From Anaerolineae bacterium (GTDB lineage: Bacteria; Chloroflexota; Anaerolineae; Aggregatilineales; Phototrophicaceae): a stretch of DNA of 55,342 nucleotides. Below are positions 51,395 through 55,342 of this stretch, piece after piece; position 1 is the first letter of the stretch, and every line of letters begins with the position of its first letter. The notes beneath the pieces were generated by a model. The model was not told the origin of the DNA. It did no database searches and saw only the letters and a program-made list of their open reading frames with translations. The stretch lies in the NCBI GenBank assembly GCA_022842885.1, contig JALHOR010000024.1, forward strand, positions 1 to 55,342, given 5' to 3'. Position numbers and translations under genes: made by a program.

Positions 51395-52828
51395 ATGTTG
51401 GACATTGGCTTGATTCGAGAAAAACCCGAATGGGTAAAAGAACAAATCCAAAAATTGGGGGATACCCCCGCTATCGCCCGTATTGATGAAATTTTGAAGT
51501 TGGACAGCCGCCGCCGTGAACTCATCCGCGTGCGCGAAGATTTGCAAAAGCAGCGTAACGACTTGAACAAACAATTTGGGTTTTTGCGCGGCAACAAAAC
51601 GCTGCCCGATTTCAAAAAGATTTTGCAGGTACACTTCGCTACGATTCGCCTACAGCAGCAAAATTACGAAGAAGCCCTTGCCATCCTCAGCGGCGCAAAA
51701 GCCGAAGAAGAAGACGAAGGCACACTCCCACCCGGTTTAAATGTCAACGCGGCATTTGATAAGCTGAGTGAGGCATTGGGTAAAATTGGCGACCATTCAG
51801 AAAAACTGAATGCCGAAATCAAACAGGTGGATACCCAATTAGAAGAACATATGCTGTGGCTGCCAAATCTGCCGCACGAAAGCACGCCGTTTGGTGTCAG
51901 CGATGCTGAAAATAAAGCGTGGCAGCCCGAAGGGCAGTTTTTCCAGTTTGATTTTACACCACGCCCACATTGGGAACTGGGTCCCGAACTTGGCATCATT
52001 GATTTTGAACGCGGGGTGCGTCTCTCAGGCAGCCGCTTCTTTGTGCTGCAAGGCTGGGGCGCTCGGTTGCAACGCGCCTTGATTAGCTTCTTCTTGGATA
52101 TGGCACGCTCAAAAGATTTTGTTGAGCTTTATATTCCCTATCTCGTACAGGCAGAGATGCTCGTTGGCGCGTCACAATTTCCCAAATTTACTGATGTGGT
52201 CTATCACGATGACGAGAGCGATTTGTATCTGCTGCCCACTGCCGAAGTCGCTATCACCAATATGCACCGCGACGAAATCCTGAACGAAGCCGACTTGCCC
52301 AAATATTATGTCGCCCATTCGCCTTGCTTCCGGCGCGAAAAAGCCGCAGCCGGGCGTGATACACGCGGCATCAAGCGCGTGCATCAGTTTGAAAAAGTGG
52401 AGATGTATAAATTCACCACACCCGAAACCAGCTATGCCGAACTGGAAAGTCTCGCCGAGGCAGCATCAGACATTTGCCGGGCATTACGTATTCCATTCCG
52501 GCGTTTAGAGATTGTCACGGGGGATTTGGGCTTCAGCGCCACCAAAAAATATGACTTGGAAATGTTCGCGCCCGGCTGCGATGAATGGCTCGAAGTCAGT
52601 TCATGCAGCAATGTAGAAACGTTCCAAGCACGGCGGGCGCAGATTAAATATTATCCCGAAGGCAGCAAAAAAGCGCAGTTTGTACATACACTTAATGGCA
52701 GCGGGTTAGCGACACCGCGCGTCATCATTGCGATTCTGGAAAATTATCAACAGCGCGATGGCAGCGTCATCATTCCTGAAGTGCTGCGCCCCTATTTGGG
52801 TGGCGCAGAGGTCATCACTAAGGTATAA
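51395..52828 (+). CDS. serS: Seryl-tRNA synthetase with an enlarged N-terminal arm
   Basis: Class II synthetase of 477 residues charging tRNA-Ser (and tRNA-Sec where present). Seen: N-terminal coiled-coil arm (1-155) that reads the long variable arm of tRNA-Ser, motif 1 near FVELYIPYLVQAEML, motif 2 FRREKAAAGRDTRGIKRVHQF, motif 3 LNGSGLATPRVIIAILENYQ. The arm contains an insert of about 55 residues (64-120) with an acidic EEEDEG stretch, making the protein roughly 50 residues longer than usual. AGGAG lies about 9 nt upstream. The last 11 bp overlap the convergent kinase gene. Confidence 0.93.
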   Translation: MLDIGLIREKPEWVKEQIQKLGDTPAIARIDEILKLDSRRRELIRVREDLQKQRNDLNKQFGFLRGNKTLPDFKKILQVHFATIRLQQQNYEEALAILSGAKAEEEDEGTLPPGLNVNAAFDKLSEALGKIGDHSEKLNAEIKQVDTQLEEHMLWLPNLPHESTPFGVSDAENKAWQPEGQFFQFDFTPRPHWELGPELGIIDFERGVRLSGSRFFVLQGWGARLQRALISFFLDMARSKDFVELYIPYLVQAEMLVGASQFPKFTDVVYHDDESDLYLLPTAEVAITNMHRDEILNEADLPKYYVAHSPCFRREKAAAGRDTRGIKRVHQFEKVEMYKFTTPETSYAELESLAEAASDICRALRIPFRRLEIVTGDLGFSATKKYDLEMFAPGCDEWLEVSSCSNVETFQARRAQIKYYPEGSKKAQFVHTLNGSGLATPRVIIAILENYQQRDGSVIIPEVLRPYLGGAEVITKV

Positions 52829-54422
52829 GCGGTAATGGCAGGGTGGGGAAACCCACCCGACTGCTGCCTGTAACCAGCGGAATCCGTATAATAAATGTGC
52901 TGCCCTTGTTCACTTCGCTATGTACCTCTATCGTCCCATGATGCAGTTCTACAATCTTTTTCACAATCGGCAAACCTAAGCCAAAACCGCGAGTGGTACG
53001 GGCAACATCCGAGCGATAAAATCGTTTAAAGATATGTGGCAAATCCGCAGGCGTGATACCCTTACCCGTATCTTCTAGCCGAATGCCAATATGTGGTGGC
53101 TCATAGGCAAGAGTGACAGTAATGGGTGTATCCTCCGGTGAAAAACGAACCGCATTCTCTAACAAATGATTCAGGGCTAAAATCCAATCGGTCTCACTGC
53201 CCATTAAGTCCGGCAGTGCTTCTGCTGGCAAGAGCAAATGAAACAGACGGTGTGGCAACCGCGCCCGATAAGCCTCCAAAACTTGATTGATTAACACCTC
53301 AAGCTGAATGATGTCCTGACTTATGAGCAAGCCGCTATCCAACCGTGCCATAATATTTAAATCATCTACCAAGCGCGTGAGCATCTGTATTTGGTTGACA
53401 ATGCGTTGTTGATAGACCTGCTGTTTTTGCGAGTCAGTTGTCCGCATGAGCAGATGCAAACTGGTATAGATAATCGTCAAGGGGGTACGAAATTCGTGGG
53501 TCACATCATGAATAAAATGATACAGCAAATGCATCCGTTCCCGTTCTTGTTGCAGTTCTTGACGATGGTTTTCGGCTGCTATTTTTTCAGTCACATCTTC
53601 GGCAATGCCCACAATTTGTAAAACATGTCCGGTGTCATTTTTAACTGGGTAATGGCGTACCCGCAGTTGGCGGACTTCCCCAGTGGGGCGCACAATGGCA
53701 TATTCTTTTTGGGCATCATTCTCTGGTTGCGTACCCCCATTGGAAACCCCGACCAATTCTAAGGCATCTAAAAAGGGTTGCGGGTCTATATACACGTCAC
53801 GAGCAGCCCGTCCCCAAATTGTTTCGTAAGCAGGATTAATATATAAAATGCTGTGCTGGTGCGGGTCATACAGATAAAAAACCTCTTGGCTATGCTCCAC
53901 AATCTGGCGCAGCAGCAGGTTATTCTCGCGTAGGGCTTCTTCCGCCAATTTGCGGGCAGTCACATCGCGCCCAACGGACAATATCCCTTTCACATCCCCA
54001 TCCCTATCAAAAAGCGGGGTATTAGTCCATTCAATACACATGGTCGTTCCATTGGATAATGACACAATCCGGTCATCTATCTTGGGTTGTCCAGTGGCAA
54101 TAACAGCATCAAAAATCTGGCGAATCCGTTCAATATCATGACTTGGTACAATTGACCAGAATTGTTTCCCCAATAACGCAGCGGCGGGCTGTTGGCATAA
54201 GTGAGCATAAGCACGGTTGACATAAATAAAACAAAACTGGTCATCAATACGACAAATAAAATCATCTTGCAAGTCTAAAATATCGCGGTGAAATGCTGTT
54301 TGTGTGGAGGATGGTGGTGTGGAGATGGTCTCAATCAATTGGCGCAGTTCGTCAAAGGCTTGCTCATCGCGGCTGCAGCGGCGCAATATATCCAAGTGTT
54401 CTGGGGTCAACAAAGCCGTCAT
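52818..54422 (-). CDS. Soluble PAS-PAS sensor histidine kinase
   Basis: Cytoplasmic histidine kinase of 534 residues. Seen: PAS1 at about 45-160 (DDFICRIDDQFCFIYVNRAY; GILSVGRDVTARK), PAS2 at about 170-290 (EVFYLYDPHQHSILYINPAY; IVGIAEDVTEK), H-box DVTHEFRTPLTII with His309, and HATPase_c boxes NHLLENAVRFS, DTGKGIT, and GFGLGLPI. No TM segment or attached receiver. Its 3' end overlaps that of serS by 11 bp. Its partner regulator is unknown. Confidence 0.9.
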   Translation of the reverse strand: MTALLTPEHLDILRRCSRDEQAFDELRQLIETISTPPSSTQTAFHRDILDLQDDFICRIDDQFCFIYVNRAYAHLCQQPAAALLGKQFWSIVPSHDIERIRQIFDAVIATGQPKIDDRIVSLSNGTTMCIEWTNTPLFDRDGDVKGILSVGRDVTARKLAEEALRENNLLLRQIVEHSQEVFYLYDPHQHSILYINPAYETIWGRAARDVYIDPQPFLDALELVGVSNGGTQPENDAQKEYAIVRPTGEVRQLRVRHYPVKNDTGHVLQIVGIAEDVTEKIAAENHRQELQQERERMHLLYHFIHDVTHEFRTPLTIIYTSLHLLMRTTDSQKQQVYQQRIVNQIQMLTRLVDDLNIMARLDSGLLISQDIIQLEVLINQVLEAYRARLPHRLFHLLLPAEALPDLMGSETDWILALNHLLENAVRFSPEDTPITVTLAYEPPHIGIRLEDTGKGITPADLPHIFKRFYRSDVARTTRGFGLGLPIVKKIVELHHGTIEVHSEVNKGSTFIIRIPLVTGSSRVGFPTLPLPLIP

Positions 54423-54507
54423 CGGCTGTCCTAGCGGCTAAATATCATGATTTTTATGATCATTGTATGCCAAAAAAGAACAGCCGACGCTAAATGTTTG
54501 TTACAAT

Positions 54508-54792
54508 TTATGTGGTGAGCGCAAAGGTGACGATAGCACAAATGACAGGCTTACCCGGACGCCAATCGGCGATGGTGTCTTGGGCAGCGATAATCGTGGC
54601 ATGACCATCGAAACACCGCTGGATAAGCCGCGCCCACACGGCGGCTGGTTCAATTTCTGTTTCCAAATTTGGCACAAAAAACTCGGCTGTATAATACCCG
54701 CTTTGGCGTTTGCGTACCACCTTCTGCACGGGAATACCCACACTATGTAAACGCAAGGCAAGCTCGCGCCCATCCGGGTGAGATTTAAACAT
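54508..54792 (-). CDS. Small protein of unknown function
   Basis: Protein of 94 residues, not recognised. Seen: a basic N-terminus (SHPDGRELALRLHSVGIPVQ), one aromatic-rich strand (SGYYTAEFFVPNLE) and no TM segment. AGGA lies 9 nt before the ATG. It lies in a 540-bp gap between the kinase and the GTPase-like gene, and its fairly even amino-acid composition supports a real gene, but the evidence is moderate. Confidence 0.55.
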   Translation of the reverse strand: MFKSHPDGRELALRLHSVGIPVQKVVRKRQSGYYTAEFFVPNLETEIEPAAVWARLIQRCFDGHATIIAAQDTIADWRPGKPVICAIVTFALTT

Positions 54793-54962
54793 GGGTGTTA
54801 TCCTGCTGCTAGTGAGCGATTGTGAGTACTTCTAATTTTAGCACAAAAGTTCTATTTGTAAAGAAGCAAAAAACAGATTTTTAGCCCGTGTGGGGTGCTA
54901 GCGTTAGACACAAGATTGCATTAAAATAAATCATATTCTTTTTCAGAGTGGTTGTTTTCATC

Positions 54963-55342
54963 ATGACGGATAATCCGGTAGTACGCCCGCCGCGTCCCCG
55001 CAAAAAAGCGGCAAAAGTCTTAAAATTGATTGTCACAGGTGCGCCGCGTTCTGGCAAAAGCACGTTTATTCGCAGTGTTAGCCAATATACAGAATGGCAA
55101 GCCGAACCCGAAAAAAGTTGGTTTTTTGGGCGGGTGCGCGTGGATGATACGTTGATTTTGCATTTTATAGAGCCGCCTGCCCAAGAACAATTTGATTTTA
55201 TCTGGCTGCGCGATGTGATTGGGCGGTTACAAGCCACAGGGTTTATTTTGATGTTGAACAGCGCCCGCCCCCAATCTTTTGCCCCGTTCATCAGCATATT
55301 TTAAACCGTGCGCGGCATACATGCGGCGAATCCGCTAGTGGT
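54963..55342 (+). pseudogene. Small Ras-like GTPase gene with an in-frame stop, cut by the window edge
   Basis: P-loop small GTPase-like protein (COG2229 type). Seen: Walker A GAPRSGKST, a switch-like region and the hydrophobic FILMLNSARPQSF strand. TAA at 55302-55304 ends the frame at 113 residues, but the same frame after the stop encodes TVRGIHAANPLV, which matches the continuation expected in the family (typically ILQTVR...PLVVAANK). A CAA-to-TAA change is the simplest reading, by a mutation or a sequence error. The window ends before the rest. Start at ATG 54963. Confidence 0.5.

Overview
The window is a gene-dense bacterial chromosome segment with 51 protein genes placed on both strands, plus two very short leader ORFs. 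I see no rRNA, tRNA, CRISPR array, prophage or transposase. The gene set suggests a Chloroflexota bacterium of the Anaerolineae type: many membrane- or signal-peptide-bearing TPR proteins, secreted PD40 propellers, DUF4397 proteins, a C39-like peptidase fused to TPRs, a type-2 IleRS, an LCP wall protein and several soluble PAS/GAF histidine kinases without partners. The phylum is an inference from gene content; no marker rRNA is present.

Layout. 1-4.8 kb: a GT-C glycosyltransferase, then a two-gene operon (membrane protein plus winged-helix regulator) whose promoter lies between two copies of one palindromic operator, then a PucR-family regulator. 4.8-8.2 kb: ileS, of the rare GXHH (mupirocin-hyper-resistant) class, with a short leader ORF upstream. 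8.2-12.1 kb: a tightly packed five-gene operon of membrane-anchored proteins, three of which share a TM-plus-TPR plan. 12.1-16 kb: an unknown gene, AlaX, a dolichol-phosphate-mannose-synthase-like GT2 and a TPR protein. 16-18.2 kb: a secreted plant-like LRR protein. 18.6-25.1 kb: PAS-PAS kinase, Eis-like acetyltransferase, and the coupled operon nth - GAF-GAF kinase - rdgB. 25.2-31.4 kb: secreted esterase, TIR-FHA protein, DUF4397 protein, rhomboid protease, DUF2304 protein, membrane protein, double thioredoxin. 31.4-40.7 kb: a GH38-like protein lacking the standard active-site residues, a single-domain response regulator, secreted propellers, C39-TPR protein, GH5-like lipoprotein, DUF1905 and membrane proteins. 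40.9-44.3 kb: radA and an AlkZ-like DNA glycosylase, split by a nucleotidyltransferase-HEPN cassette. 44.4-55.3 kb: TPR protein, Uma2 protein, a serine-biosynthesis pair (class V aminotransferase, serA), Ca2+/Na+ antiporter, LCP protein, serS, PAS-PAS kinase, an unknown gene and a broken small GTPase-like gene at the right edge.

Functional threads. Genome maintenance: nth, rdgB, radA, the AlkZ-like gene. Translation and its quality control: ileS, serS, alaX. Serine supply sits close to serS: aminotransferase, serA, serS. Sensing: three cytoplasmic histidine kinases and one orphan receiver. Envelope: GT-C, GT2, LCP, LRR, propellers, rhomboid.

The strongest new observation is at radA. An 86-bp copy of the radA 3' end (92% identical; six of seven differences synonymous) flanks the nucleotidyltransferase-HEPN pair on the far side, and that stranded copy still ends in a TGA that overlaps the ATG of the next gene. 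This records the insertion of a small accessory cassette into a former radA-alkZ operon junction.
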